In this document: positions 46,467-55,136 of the stretch, piece by piece
Numbering within the stretch: position 1 is the stretch's first letter
Layout of the letters: the number at the start of each line of letters is the position of its first letter
NCBI GenBank assembly: GCA_009699575.1
Contig: WLNY01000005.1
Span: 1 to 64,000, forward strand
DNA length: 64,000 bases
Source: Actinomycetota bacterium
Lineage (GTDB): Bacteria; Actinomycetota; Actinomycetes; Nanopelagicales; Nanopelagicaceae
Direction of reading: 5' to 3'
The notes under the pieces: generated by a model
Database searches by the model: none
The model's input: only the letters and a program-made list of their open reading frames with translations
Told to the model about the DNA's origin: nothing
Made by a program: the position numbers and the translations under genes

Positions 46467-46994
46467 CTATTTTTTCGCCAGTGAAGTGATAGTGATGTCG
46501 GGATGTACTTCGTGGATACGATCGCGTCCGCCTAAAGCCTCTATCTCCAGCAGAAAACCAATATCAGAGATCGTTCCCCCGGCTCTACGAACAAGATCTA
46601 TCGCTGCAATGGCTGTTCCGCCTGTAGCCAAAACATCGTCAATAATGAAAACATGAGAATTCCCGGTAACGGCATCTTGGTGGATCTCGAGTTCATCTAT
46701 TCCGTATTCAAGTCCGTATTTTTGGGAATAAGTAGTGTGCGGAAGCTTGCCTTTTTTTCGCAAGGGAATAAAACCAATAGAGCGGTTTTGGGCTATTGCC
46801 GCAGCAAGAATGAAACCACGCGCCTCAATTCCAGCGACGAGAGTTGCCTGAATGTCTATTGCGCCCAATGCATCCGTGATGCTTAAGAAAGCTTCACCAT
46901 TGGCTAAGAGGGGAGTTATGTCTTGGAAGCGAATGCCAGGCTCCGGGAAATTGGGAACCTCACGTATGAGCCCCAATGCTTGAGCAATCTTCAC
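46467..46994 (-). CDS. apt: Adenine phosphoribosyltransferase
   Basis: A 175-residue purine salvage enzyme making AMP from adenine and PRPP. VPNFPEPGIRFQDITPLL (residues 13-30), GIEARGFILAAAIA and the PRPP motif VFIIDDVLATGGTAIAA (about 114-130) are diagnostic. It starts with GTG. In many Actinobacteria apt lies upstream of relA and the secD/secF genes; here its neighbours are an acyltransferase and a tRNA, so the local order is rearranged. Confidence 0.94.
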   Translation of the reverse strand: MKIAQALGLIREVPNFPEPGIRFQDITPLLANGEAFLSITDALGAIDIQATLVAGIEARGFILAAAIAQNRSIGFIPLRKKGKLPHTTYSQKYGLEYGIDELEIHQDAVTGNSHVFIIDDVLATGGTAIAAIDLVRRAGGTISDIGFLLEIEALGGRDRIHEVHPDITITSLAKK

Positions 46995-47046
46995 GGTTCG
47001 AATAGTTCCATATTCTCTATGTCGATATGCGAGATTTGATTAAGAG

Positions 47047-47130
47047 TGTCCGAACGGGGACTTGAACCCCGAAGCCCTTGCGGGCACTAGCACCTCAAGC
47101 TAGCGCGTCTGCCAATTCCGCCACCCGGAC
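47047..47130 (-). tRNA. tRNA-Leu(GAG)
   Basis: An 84-nt class II tRNA on the minus strand. The acceptor stem pairs GTCCGGG with TTCGGAC (two G-T pairs), and the D-arm GGCGGAATTGGCAGAC is leucine-like. The anticodon arm CTAGC-TTGAGGT-GCTAG gives anticodon GAG. A long variable arm (TGCCCGCAAGGGCT) and the T-arm GGGGTTCAAGTCCCC follow. The 3' CCA is not encoded. Confidence 0.96.
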
Positions 47131-47142
47131 GAGTGATGGAAC

Positions 47143-47172
47143 ACGATAGCAATCCAGGGGTCACTCGCGCAA
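47143..47172 (-). promoter_or_regulatory. Candidate promoter of tRNA-Leu
   Basis: On the minus strand TTGCGC (47167-47172) and TATCGT (47143-47148) are separated by 18 nt, and the -10 is preceded by TGC, an extended -10. The mature tRNA starts 12 nt after the -10 hexamer. Confidence 0.5.
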
Positions 47173-47202
47173 AAGCAGTCACTTACAGGCGAGAATACCT
47201 CC

Positions 47203-48519
47203 ATGACACATGATGAATATCGCCAGATATTAGAAGAAGAAACAATCCGAATTTGCCAGGAAATGATCAGAATTCCAAGTGTCAATTACGGAGATGGCAA
47301 AGGTGATGAATCGGCAATGGCGGCATATGTCGTCGCATCCTTGGCAGAGGTTGGAATTTCTGCGCTGGTATTCGAGTCCGCTCCCGGGCGATGCAATGTC
47401 GTTGCGAAGATTGAAAGTGCCAATCCATCACGTCCAGGACTAGTTGTACACGGACATCTAGATGTTGTCCCAGCTGACGCCAATGATTGGAGCGTAGATC
47501 CTTTTGCAGCAATTATTAAAGATGGAATGATCTGGGGTCGCGGCGCAGTTGATATGAAGAATACAGATGCGATGATGCTGGCAGTCATACGTGCATGGTC
47601 TCGAAGTGGATACAAACCACCGAGACCAATCTTGCTGGTGTTCTTCGCAGATGAAGAAGCCGGCTCGCTCTTCGGCTCAAGGTGGATGGTCAAGAATCAT
47701 CCAGAAGTTTTCGAAGGTTATTCTGAAGCGATTTCCGAGGTCGGTGGTTTTTCAGTTACCGTTGGAGAAGGTAAGCGACTCTATTTCGTAGAGACCGCAC
47801 AAAAGGGAATTCACTGGATGAAAATTACAGCGCATGGGCGCGCTGGCCATGGGTCAATGATTAACGAAGAGAACGCAATTACTTCACTCTCACGTGCAGT
47901 GGAGAAAATTGGAACTCACCAATGGCCGCAACGGTACACAGCAACAGTCAAATCTTTATTTGAAAAAGTTGCTCACGCAACTGGCAAGCCATTTGATTTG
48001 AGTGATTTAAGACCGTTGCTCAAAGAACTTGGTTCCACTGCTCGAATGATTGGTGCGACCCTTCAAAATACTGCTAATCCAACCATGTTAGATTCAGGCT
48101 ATAAGGCAAACGTTATTCCGCAAAGCGCTAGCGCAGTAATAGATGGCCGCTTTCTTCCAGGATACGAAGATGAATTAAATGACACAATACGTAAGATAGT
48201 TGGCCCAGAGATAGAAATAGAGACACTTACACGAGATATCGCTCTAGAGGTTGAATTCGAAGGAGACTTAGTTGCAGCTATGTGCCAGGCGCTTATTTCC
48301 GAAGATCCAGATGCAATTCCAGTCCCGTACCTCATGAGTGGCGGAACGGATAATAAAGCGTTGTCGGAACTTGGAATTATTGGATATGGTTTTTCACCTT
48401 TAAAATTGCCACCAGATCTCGACTTCATGTCGCTTTTTCATGGCGTAGATGAGCGAGTACCGGTTGACGGACTCAAATTCGGAGTACATGTTCTTGAGAA
48501 CCTTTTAAAGAATTCCTAG
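47203..48519 (+). CDS. M20 family metallopeptidase
   Basis: A 438-residue zinc peptidase. Metal and catalytic motifs are VVHGHLDVVPAD (about residues 85-96), GRGAVDMKN (about 113-121), FFADEEAGS (about 146-154) and SGGTDNKAL near 379. It corresponds to the actinobacterial dipeptidase/M20-M25-M40 proteins. Peptide or N-acyl amino acid hydrolysis is expected, with the exact substrate unknown. The ATG is preceded at 6 nt by GAGAAT, a weak -10-like sequence, and has no Shine-Dalgarno. Its stop codon lies within a hairpin shared with the convergent gene. Confidence 0.88.
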   Translation: MTHDEYRQILEEETIRICQEMIRIPSVNYGDGKGDESAMAAYVVASLAEVGISALVFESAPGRCNVVAKIESANPSRPGLVVHGHLDVVPADANDWSVDPFAAIIKDGMIWGRGAVDMKNTDAMMLAVIRAWSRSGYKPPRPILLVFFADEEAGSLFGSRWMVKNHPEVFEGYSEAISEVGGFSVTVGEGKRLYFVETAQKGIHWMKITAHGRAGHGSMINEENAITSLSRAVEKIGTHQWPQRYTATVKSLFEKVAHATGKPFDLSDLRPLLKELGSTARMIGATLQNTANPTMLDSGYKANVIPQSASAVIDGRFLPGYEDELNDTIRKIVGPEIEIETLTRDIALEVEFEGDLVAAMCQALISEDPDAIPVPYLMSGGTDNKALSELGIIGYGFSPLKLPPDLDFMSLFHGVDERVPVDGLKFGVHVLENLLKNS

Positions 48520-48535
48520 AGTGTGTATCTAGGAA
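48513..48535. terminator. Hairpin containing both convergent stop codons
   Basis: TTCCTAGA (48513-48520), 7-nt loop, TCTAGGAA (48528-48535) is a perfect 8-bp stem. The stop codon of the peptidase lies in the left arm and that of the aldo/keto reductase in the right arm. There is no T-run, so it may only stabilise mRNA ends or be a weak terminator. Confidence 0.5.
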
Positions 48536-49473
48536 GACACTTCATCAAGAACATCTCGTACAATCAAAGGAAGGGTCATCTGCTCAGATAACAAGATTCC
48601 TCGAAGTTGAGCGCCCGTTCGCGCTCCAACAATGGCGCTTGTAACACCTGGTGCGTCTCGAACCCAGGCAAGCGCCACTTCAAGTGGGGAGAATCCCAGG
48701 CGTTCGGCAGCCACTGCGACAGCTTCAACTATGCGTGAACTACGGTCATCTAAATATGGATCTACAAAGGATGCAAAGTGTGGAGTAGCGCCTCGAGAAT
48801 CACTCGGAATTCCTCTCCGATACTTTCCAGTGAGAACTCCTCGTCCAAGTGGAGACCAAGCAAGGAGTCCGATGTTGAGGGCAGAAACACAATCAATTAG
48901 TTCGTTCTCAACGTTTCGGTTCAATAATGAATATTCATTTTGCAATGTTGTGACGGGGGCTTTGCTTTGTATAGATTCTTGTTGAGTTATTGCACGGGCA
49001 CTTTGCCAGCCTGAAAAATTACACACTCCGACATAGCGAGCTTTGCCTGATGAGTAGGCATAATCGAGAGCAGAAAGTGTGTCATCTAGCGGGTTATTCG
49101 GATCCCATGCGTGTATCTGCCAGAGGTCTACGAAATCTGTGCCCAAGCGAGTCAGTGATTTCTCAAGTTGTGAAATTAGATGCGAGCGGGAATTATCAAC
49201 AGTTCGGACTCCCTCGGGAAAGGTCACGCCTGCTTTAGTTGCGATGACGACTTCATCGCGATTAAACAAAGTGCCCACAAGCCCGCCGATTACTCTTTCA
49301 CTATCGCCGTCACCGTATACCGCTGCTGTATCAATGAAATTACCGCCGGCATCTAGGAAAGCCCTGCATTGGTCGGCCGCTTCATGCTCGTCGGTATCAC
49401 GGCCCCATGTCATCGTGCCCAGGCCAAGTCGAGATAATTGAAGGCCACTGCTTCCTGCTCGACGAAGTTCCAT
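48529..49473 (-). CDS. Aldo/keto reductase
   Basis: A 314-residue NADPH-dependent TIM-barrel reductase. The catalytic tetrad is visible: Asp and Tyr in FIDTAAVYGDGDSE (about residues 47-60), Lys in VIATKAG (about 77-83) and His in LWQIHAWDPNNP (about 113-124). NADP contacts are in AWSPLGRGVLTGKY near 200. Substrate is not predictable. It resembles the general stress AKRs next to mycothiol genes of Actinobacteria, and lies divergent from the phosphatase-mshC block. Confidence 0.9.
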   Translation of the reverse strand: MELRRAGSSGLQLSRLGLGTMTWGRDTDEHEAADQCRAFLDAGGNFIDTAAVYGDGDSERVIGGLVGTLFNRDEVVIATKAGVTFPEGVRTVDNSRSHLISQLEKSLTRLGTDFVDLWQIHAWDPNNPLDDTLSALDYAYSSGKARYVGVCNFSGWQSARAITQQESIQSKAPVTTLQNEYSLLNRNVENELIDCVSALNIGLLAWSPLGRGVLTGKYRRGIPSDSRGATPHFASFVDPYLDDRSSRIVEAVAVAAERLGFSPLEVALAWVRDAPGVTSAIVGARTGAQLRGILLSEQMTLPLIVRDVLDEVSS

Positions 49474-49566
49474 GGAGTGACCTTAGCAAGCCCATGATGT
49501 GATTCCCCGATAACCTAGTGCAAGTAATTTCTGGTGTCTGAACAAGAATGTCAAGAGGGAGGTGAA

Positions 49567-50235
49567 ATGTCACTTGTAGCACTGATACGGCATGCCCACT
49601 CCGAGGCAAATAAAAATGGAATTCTTGCGGGAAGAACTCCAGGAGTTGGACTCAGTAGTGATGGAATGTCGCAATCTCATGGATTAGTGACGCGGTTAGG
49701 TGTCTTTGACGTCAAGGAAATTCGCACGAGTCCGATAGAAAGATGTGTACAAACAATTACGCCGTGGAAAGATTCTTTTCCACGAAGAATTCGTTTTGTG
49801 GAAGATTCAGATTTACAAGAAGTGGATTATGGCAAATGGACAGGAAGAAAAATTTCGGCACTCTCTCGCCTTAAGGCATGGGAAACAGTGCAGAAGAAGC
49901 CTAGCGAGATGGTATTTCCCGATGGAGAGGGTCTGCTCGCAATGCAAGCCCGAGCTATGAAAGCTATTCATCGAGGACTGAAATCAAAAGGCACGGGTGT
50001 TTTGGTTGTCGTGAGCCATGGAGACGTAATTAAGGCAATTCTTTCCAGCGCTTTGGGTCAGCCTTTCGACGAGTTTCAAAGAATTGTGATCGATCCTGCG
50101 TCAGTTACTGTGATTGATTTTGGAGGTAATAAACCTCGCGTCCTCCACATGAATGATTCTCAGTCTCATTTTGAAAAAACACTGACGCGCAGTCACTCTC
50201 ATCGTTTATTGGTTGGGGGAGGTTCTGGCAAATGA
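49567..50235 (+). CDS. Histidine phosphatase, MSMEG_4193 family
   Basis: A 222-residue member of the phosphoglycerate mutase-like superfamily. The phospho-acceptor motif is LIRHAHSEAN (residues 6-15), the family's RHG/RHA form; DYGKWTGRK near 93 and VVSHGDVIKAIL near 151-162 carry the second catalytic His. It matches the MSMEG_4193 subfamily encoded with DUF3090 and SCO1664-type genes in Actinobacteria. The ATG 49567 is selected by AGGGAGGTG just upstream. The substrate is unknown. Its stop overlaps the next ATG by 4 nt. Confidence 0.88.
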   Translation: MSLVALIRHAHSEANKNGILAGRTPGVGLSSDGMSQSHGLVTRLGVFDVKEIRTSPIERCVQTITPWKDSFPRRIRFVEDSDLQEVDYGKWTGRKISALSRLKAWETVQKKPSEMVFPDGEGLLAMQARAMKAIHRGLKSKGTGVLVVVSHGDVIKAILSSALGQPFDEFQRIVIDPASVTVIDFGGNKPRVLHMNDSQSHFEKTLTRSHSHRLLVGGGSGK

Positions 50236-50783
50236 GTGGTGTTGTTTATGATTATGAAAATGTTGAACGGTTTGTCTCAGGGACTGTGGGTCAACCTGGA
50301 GAAAGAGTTTTCTTTCTTCAGGCGCGAGATGGCTCTAGAGTCACTTCTGTTGTCGTTGAAAAATCCCAGGTAGCTGCGTTGGCAACACGTACAAAAATAA
50401 TGTTGCGCGAAATAAAGAAATCTGATCCATCGATAAGATGGCGATTGAGCGAAACTGACAATTTTCCTCTGGAGCAACCAATATTTGAGGAATTTCGAGT
50501 AGGAGTTATTTCAATTGCTTGGGATGTGAGCGCACAGAGAATCGTCTATGAGTTGCGGGAAGCTTCTTCGTCGGACTCCGATAATGACGAAGAGATTCTT
50601 TTTACTTCCGAAGATCTTTCCTCAGATGTACTGCGCGTGCATTTGACTCCTTCTCAGGCGCAATCATTTGTGAAGCGATCCGAGTCACTTATAAGCGCAG
50701 GTCGCTTACCGTGCCCATTCTGCGCGATTCCCATTGATCCACAAGGACACCTGTGCCCTCGTGCAAACGGATACCGACGCTAA
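50232..50783 (+). CDS. DUF3090 protein with C-terminal zinc ribbon
   Basis: A 183-residue protein. The globular part has a beta-rich core (RVFFLQARDGSRVTSVVVEK, with conserved IAWD and VHLTPSQAQSFVKRSESLISAGR). The C terminus is a zinc ribbon, CPFCAIPIDPQGHLCPRANGYRR split by conserved residues (Cys160, Cys163, His174, Cys176 in approximate numbering). DUF3090 is an actinobacterial family without known function. It is translationally coupled to the phosphatase upstream and abuts the kinase-fold gene downstream. Confidence 0.88.
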   Translation: MSGVVYDYENVERFVSGTVGQPGERVFFLQARDGSRVTSVVVEKSQVAALATRTKIMLREIKKSDPSIRWRLSETDNFPLEQPIFEEFRVGVISIAWDVSAQRIVYELREASSSDSDNDEEILFTSEDLSSDVLRVHLTPSQAQSFVKRSESLISAGRLPCPFCAIPIDPQGHLCPRANGYRR

Positions 50784-51482
50784 ATGAGTGAGATAGTGAA
50801 ACGATTGCTCGGCGGAGAACTCGAGGTTACTGGTCGCTTGATAGATGCGTCGAATGCAACCCTATATGCGACTTTAACCTTCGAAGGAGCGCGGTCCGCT
50901 TGTATCTATAAACCGATTCAAGGAGAGCGACCATTGTGGGATTTTCCAGATGGAAATCTTGCCTCTCGTGAATACGCAGCCTACTTAGTGAGTGAGGCTC
51001 TAGCAATTAGCGTCGTTCCACCCACGGTGTTGCGTGATGGTCCTTTCGGTCCTGGAATGGTTCAACAATGGATTGAAGTAGATGAATCAATCGATCTTGC
51101 ACTTTTTTATGCAACGCAGGATCCGCAGTTACGACAGATGGCCCTATTTGATGCGGTTATCAATAACACAGATCGAAAAATAGGTCACTTACTCCCAGAT
51201 TCTGAAGGAAAACTTTACGGATGCGATCATGGAGTTACCTTCCACAGTGAAGATAAATTGCGTACAGTCCTATGGCAGTGGGCGGGGGAGGAATTCACTT
51301 CCAACGAGCGCACGAGTCTTGAGATCCTCGCATCTTGGGTAATTAATACAAGCGAGTTGACTTCACTCCTCACGGTCATGGAGATTTCAGCTCTTTCCAC
51401 GCGAATACGGCAGCTTCTCAGAGCTAATTCTTTCCCTTTGCCTAACCCCGATTGGCCATCAATACCATGGCCGGCATTTTGA
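50784..51482 (+). CDS. SCO1664-family protein with kinase-like fold
   Basis: A 232-residue protein of the SCO1664 family, related to PI3/PI4-kinase-like folds. Candidate active-site residues are all kept: Lys43 in IYKPIQGE, Glu63 in SREYAAYLV, the catalytic-loop block DAVINNTDRKIGH (residues 123-135) and the metal-binding Asp148 in CDHG. WDFPDGNLASRE is the family hallmark. A phosphotransferase role is therefore plausible but unproven. It forms a contiguous block with the phosphatase and DUF3090 genes. The transcript then reaches mshC, which also seems to have its own promoter. Confidence 0.85.
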   Translation: MSEIVKRLLGGELEVTGRLIDASNATLYATLTFEGARSACIYKPIQGERPLWDFPDGNLASREYAAYLVSEALAISVVPPTVLRDGPFGPGMVQQWIEVDESIDLALFYATQDPQLRQMALFDAVINNTDRKIGHLLPDSEGKLYGCDHGVTFHSEDKLRTVLWQWAGEEFTSNERTSLEILASWVINTSELTSLLTVMEISALSTRIRQLLRANSFPLPNPDWPSIPWPAF

Positions 51483-51508
51483 AAAACGTGACGTGAGTTG
51501 TTTTCCTT

Positions 51509-51514
51509 TAGGAT
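51509..51514 (+). promoter_or_regulatory. -10 element TAGGAT for leaderless mshC
   Basis: TAGGAT is followed by 6 nt (GTCACA) and the GTG start of mshC. No Shine-Dalgarno is present in the 38-nt gap after the SCO1664-type gene. Confidence 0.5.
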
Positions 51515-51520
51515 GTCACA

Positions 51521-52762
51521 GTGAATTCATGGGCCGAAGTGAGCATTCCACCTGTTTCGTCATCCTTTATTTTTCCAACACTTTCCTTGTTTAACTCATC
51601 CTCAGAGCGAGTAGAGGAACTTCCCAAGAAGTCTGTATATCGGATGTATGTATGCGGAATTACTCCATATGATGCAACGCATTTAGGTCATGCTGCAACA
51701 TATATAACTTTCGATCTCATCAATCGCTATCTCACGGCTGCAGGTGCGCGAGTCCATTTTGTGGAAAATATTACTGATATAGATGACCCCCTTCTTGAGA
51801 GAGCAAACCGCGATGGCGTTGCTTGGCAAGATTTGGCTCAATCTCAAATAGAGCTCTTTCGTGGAGATATGGTTGATTTGCATGTTATTCCACCCAGTAA
51901 TTACATAGGCGCAGTGGAGGCAATCCCATTAGTAGTTAATGCGATAACTCGATTGCAGGAGCGCGGAACAATTTACCCAGTTGATGCTGATCTTTATTAT
52001 GAAGTGAGAGCCGATCCACAATTTGGTACGAGAGCTCATTTGGATGATGAAACATCAGAGCGGATTTTTTCAGAACGAGGCGGCGATCCTCACAGAGCCG
52101 GAAAAAAAGATCCTTTGGATTGCCTCGTGTGGATGTCACAACGTGAAGGCGAACCAGGTTGGGATAGTCCCTGGGGCACAGGTCGCCCAGGTTGGCATAT
52201 TGAATGTAGCGCGATCGCTCTTCACTACCTGGAGAGCGAAGTGGGCGATGACTATTCCATAGATATTCAGGGCGGAGGAAGTGACCTTATTTTTCCTCAT
52301 CACGAGATGGGAGCATCCCAAGCACATATTCTTGGCGGTCATCCGTTCGCGCGCTTATATGTCCATTCTGGAATGATTGGCTTAGATGGCGAAAAGATGA
52401 GTAAGAGCCTTGGTAATTTAGTGTTCGTTTCCAAATTAGTTGCTAGTGGTGTTAACCCTATGGCGATTCGACTTGCTTTGTTATCTGGAGAGTACCGCGC
52501 TGATCGCATGTGGACTTCTAGTCAGTTAGACAGTGCCATCGAATTCTTGGATGAATTACGGATAGCACTATCGCGGGAAGAAACAGCACCAACGTCTCAT
52601 GTCATCCAGGAAATTGTGAATCATATGTCTAACGACCTAAATACCGTCGGCGCATTGGAATCAGTCAAGAGTTGGGTCCGCGAGACGAATCGTGGTTCTA
52701 CTGGAGGGTCTCCAGGAGAACTCTCCAGAGCAATCGATGCTCTTTTAGGTATTGCGATTTAA
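51521..52762 (+). CDS. mshC: Mycothiol ligase MshC
   Basis: A 413-residue class I synthetase paralogue of CysS that couples cysteine to glucosaminyl-inositol in mycothiol synthesis. MshC rather than CysS is indicated by [23 protein letters not shown] (residues 44-66; CysS has VCGPTVYD), [14 protein letters not shown] and the short length (CysS is about 460). [11 protein letters not shown] supplies further substrate and zinc residues and KMSKSLGNL (about 292) is intact. It supports mycothiol as the cell's thiol. The 3' end overlaps the convergent PAC2 gene by 4 nt. Confidence 0.92.
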   Translation: MNSWAEVSIPPVSSSFIFPTLSLFNSSSERVEELPKKSVYRMYVCGITPYDATHLGHAATYITFDLINRYLTAAGARVHFVENITDIDDPLLERANRDGVAWQDLAQSQIELFRGDMVDLHVIPPSNYIGAVEAIPLVVNAITRLQERGTIYPVDADLYYEVRADPQFGTRAHLDDETSERIFSERGGDPHRAGKKDPLDCLVWMSQREGEPGWDSPWGTGRPGWHIECSAIALHYLESEVGDDYSIDIQGGGSDLIFPHHEMGASQAHILGGHPFARLYVHSGMIGLDGEKMSKSLGNLVFVSKLVASGVNPMAIRLALLSGEYRADRMWTSSQLDSAIEFLDELRIALSREETAPTSHVIQEIVNHMSNDLNTVGALESVKSWVRETNRGSTGGSPGELSRAIDALLGIAI

Positions 52763-53622
52763 TCTTCTTTTTGACGCCGAAGGTATCGTTCAAATTCTCG
52801 CGCAATCGAATCACCGGTCGCATCTGGAATACTTGATGCATCAGTATTTTCTTCAAGCTCTTTTATATAACTAGCCACATCGGAATCTTGTTCCGCCAAC
52901 ATGTCCATCGACTCTTCCCAGCGTGTTGTTAAATCTGGTAATTCACCCTCAGGTATACGAACTCCCATGAGATCTTCGAAGGCATTGATTAGCGCAAGTG
53001 TTGCCTTTGGTGATGGTGAAGACGATGCGTAATGGGGCAAAGGTGCCCACAGCGAGACAGCATCTATTCCTCGCTTATGGGCTCCATCTAAAAGTACTCC
53101 CAAAATTCCAGTGGGTCCTTGATACGTGCTGACGCCCACTCCTAATCTGGCACTCAGATCAGGATGTGAACCAGTAGCGCTAATAGAAATGGGGCGAGTA
53201 TGGGGAGAGTCGGAAAGCATTGAACCAAAGGTGACAATCATCGAAACTTCGAGATCGTCAAAGAAGTCAAGCAGTTCCTTGGAAAACTGCTTCCATCGCA
53301 TAGATGGCTCTGCACCCTGCACAACAACGAGATCAAAGGGGAGTGAGGGCGTTTGAATACTCATGACACGAACATCGGGCCAGGTGAGTTCACGTACTTG
53401 GCCCTGATCAATACGAACGAGCGGTCGATTAACTTGATAATCAAAGTAATCCTCGGAATCTACGTGCGCAATGAGTTCGGGCGCATCGGAAGAGGAATCC
53501 TTTGCCCACACTGAGAGAAAGTGTGAAGCGGCGTAGGTCGCAGCTTCACCTGCGTCACTCCAACCGGAGAATGCAAGGAGTGCAACCGGATCGCGTAGTT
53601 GCGGTATCGAGTGAATATCCAC
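52759..53622 (-). CDS. PAC2 family protein
   Basis: A 287-residue PAC2 protein (proteasome assembly chaperone-like fold). LLAFSGWSDAGEAATYAA (about residues 14-31), VVVQGAEPSMRWKQF and DLSARLGVGVSTYQGPTGILGVLL are typical of the actinobacterial family. Actinobacterial members do not clearly take part in proteasome assembly, and the proteasome genes are absent from their usual place in this window. It starts with GTG. The C-terminal 70 residues are acidic and probably a helical tail. Function unknown. Confidence 0.85.
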   Translation of the reverse strand: MDIHSIPQLRDPVALLAFSGWSDAGEAATYAASHFLSVWAKDSSSDAPELIAHVDSEDYFDYQVNRPLVRIDQGQVRELTWPDVRVMSIQTPSLPFDLVVVQGAEPSMRWKQFSKELLDFFDDLEVSMIVTFGSMLSDSPHTRPISISATGSHPDLSARLGVGVSTYQGPTGILGVLLDGAHKRGIDAVSLWAPLPHYASSSPSPKATLALINAFEDLMGVRIPEGELPDLTTRWEESMDMLAEQDSDVASYIKELEENTDASSIPDATGDSIAREFERYLRRQKED

Positions 53623-53637
53623 ACGGTAAGCCTACGG

Positions 53638-53643
53638 TAAAGT
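53638..53643 (+). promoter_or_regulatory. -10 element TAAAGT for leaderless HAD gene
   Basis: TAAAGT is followed by 6 nt (TCATTC) and ATG 53650. It lies in the 27-nt gap to the divergent PAC2 gene, and no Shine-Dalgarno is visible. Confidence 0.5.
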
Positions 53644-53649
53644 TCATTC

Positions 53650-54327
53650 ATGGCTACTCATGTGAAAGCAGAATTCTATAGCGCTGTTTTCTTCGATATG
53701 GATGGACTGTTCGTTAATTCAGAACCCTTGTGGCTTGAAGCGGAAACAGAGCTCATGGCTAAGCACGGAGTTCAATGGACACTTGACGATCAAGCACATT
53801 GCATCGGCGGGCCGTTATCAAAAGTTGGGGGATATATGTCTCAACTCGCTTTAGGTGTTGAGAGCCAAGAGTATTTTACTGAGGCAGTTATCGAGCAAGT
53901 TCGAACAAAGATGACTCAGGGTACTCCACTCATGCCTGGGGCCATCGAACTGACGCGTGACCTTCACGCTAATGGAGTTTCAATCGCTTTGGTGTCAGCT
54001 AGTCCGAGAGTTTTAGTAGATGCGGTTTTAAATAACATCCCAGAACATTTCTTTTCCTTCTCTATATCGAGTTCAGAAGTCTCTATGCCTAAGCCGGATC
54101 CGGAAGCGTACGTTAAAGCAGCCCACGATTCGGGTGTCAATATTTCTGATTGCTTGATCTTCGAAGATTCGCTGACGGGTGTAACCGCGGCGAAAGCAAG
54201 CGGTGCACATGTCATTGCGATTCCCCATATAGTTCGAGTCGAAGCTTCGGAACGAGTTCACGTGGGGAAAAGTTTAGAAGAATTTTCGTTCAATTCTTTA
54301 CAGACCCGCTTCTCACGTCACGTTTAA
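53650..54327 (+). CDS. HAD superfamily hydrolase, phosphoglucomutase-like
   Basis: A 225-residue HAD phosphatase. Motif I is VFFDMDGLFVNSEPLW (Asp16 and Asp18), motif II is LVSASPRVL (about 117), and motifs III/IV are MPKPDPEAYV and LIFEDSLTGVTAAKASGA (about 167-184). The four-helix cap between motifs I and II suggests the beta-phosphoglucomutase/DOG phosphatase group. The substrate is uncertain. It lies between PAC2 and the RecB-like nuclease, as in the Mycobacterium Rv2119-Rv2125 neighbourhood. Confidence 0.87.
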   Translation: MATHVKAEFYSAVFFDMDGLFVNSEPLWLEAETELMAKHGVQWTLDDQAHCIGGPLSKVGGYMSQLALGVESQEYFTEAVIEQVRTKMTQGTPLMPGAIELTRDLHANGVSIALVSASPRVLVDAVLNNIPEHFFSFSISSSEVSMPKPDPEAYVKAAHDSGVNISDCLIFEDSLTGVTAAKASGAHVIAIPHIVRVEASERVHVGKSLEEFSFNSLQTRFSRHV

Positions 54328-54332
54328 TAAAA

Positions 54333-55085
54333 CTATTGATGCGCTGGACAGATATCCTTAAATGAACACCAGTCACATAAACGTGAAGGCTTAGGCTTCC
54401 AATCATCTTTGTCCGTTGCACTCCAAATCTGTTCAGCAATTGAAATGAGGGTGGATTCAGTAGCGTCGAGGTCCTTTTGGGTTGGAGAATTCTTAACAAG
54501 CTTTCCATCGCCTAGGTAGATTAATTGAAGGAGTTTCGGTAGCACACCTTCTCTCTTCCAATACAGTAAGGCATAGACACGAAGTTGAAAAAGTGCCTTC
54601 TCTTCCCAGCCGGGTTTGGGAGCCTTGCCCGTTTTGTAATCAATAATTCGAACTTCACCCGTTGGTGCTACATCTAAACGATCGACATATCCATGCAGAT
54701 ATAATTTTTCAGTAAGGTCGCATTCGAGATGTATCTCTCTATGGGTGGCTTCGAATGTTTCCGGCTTCTCTAGGTGGAAATACGTCTCTAATAGTGAACC
54801 AGCGCGATCGAGCCACTCCTTCTCGCTAGTAATGAGGCCTTGAAGTTCGGGGGATTCATGCAGTTGGGTAACCCAACGACTTGGAAGAAGTTCAATGGCG
54901 GTTTCTAGCGTTCTCTTTGCGGGGGGCGAATCGAAAAGGTCATGCAAAACAGTATGAACGAGGGTCCCTCGATGGGCATCAAGACTTGGTTTCTCAGCCA
55001 ATTTATCTATCGCGCGATATTTGTAGAGTTGAGGGCAATTTTGAAAATCATTGACTCGGCTAGGGGAGAGGCGCAACTCATTCAC
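54333..55085 (-). CDS. RecB-like PD-(D/E)XK nuclease
   Basis: A 250-residue stand-alone nuclease of the RecB/Cas4-like type. The N-terminal LSPSRVNDFQNCPQLYKYRAID (split by conserved residues) gives the first Fe-S Cys. The nuclease core has EIHLECDLTEKLYLHGYVDRLDVAPTGEVRIIDYKTGKAP (in the region of residues 120-160), with the Asp-x-n-Asp-Tyr-Lys motif. C-terminal CDWCSFKDICPAH supplies the remaining cysteines of a 4Fe-4S cluster. The GTG 55085 start is chosen because TATCTT lies 7 nt upstream; the frame is open further to 55262 but would then overlap trmI in the opposite direction. It is the Rv2119-type gene next to trmI. Confidence 0.85.
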   Translation of the reverse strand: MNELRLSPSRVNDFQNCPQLYKYRAIDKLAEKPSLDAHRGTLVHTVLHDLFDSPPAKRTLETAIELLPSRWVTQLHESPELQGLITSEKEWLDRAGSLLETYFHLEKPETFEATHREIHLECDLTEKLYLHGYVDRLDVAPTGEVRIIDYKTGKAPKPGWEEKALFQLRVYALLYWKREGVLPKLLQLIYLGDGKLVKNSPTQKDLDATESTLISIAEQIWSATDKDDWKPKPSRLCDWCSFKDICPAHQ

Positions 55086-55124
55086 CTTCGCGAAGATACT
55101 CGCTATGAAAGCCTGTTGCACGCC

Positions 55125-55130
55125 TAGAAT
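55125..55130 (+). promoter_or_regulatory. -10 element TAGAAT for leaderless trmI
   Basis: TAGAAT is followed by 6 nt (AGTGCC) and GTG 55137. It lies in the 51-nt gap to the divergent nuclease gene. Confidence 0.55.
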
Positions 55131-55136
55131 AGTGCC

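Noticed and set aside
47100..47285. 61-codon open frame on the minus strand
   Set aside because: It overlaps the tRNA-Leu gene and the start of the M20 peptidase gene and has no coding signature.
53126..53356. 76-codon open frame on the plus strand
   Set aside because: It lies antisense within the PAC2 gene and has no supporting start or homology.
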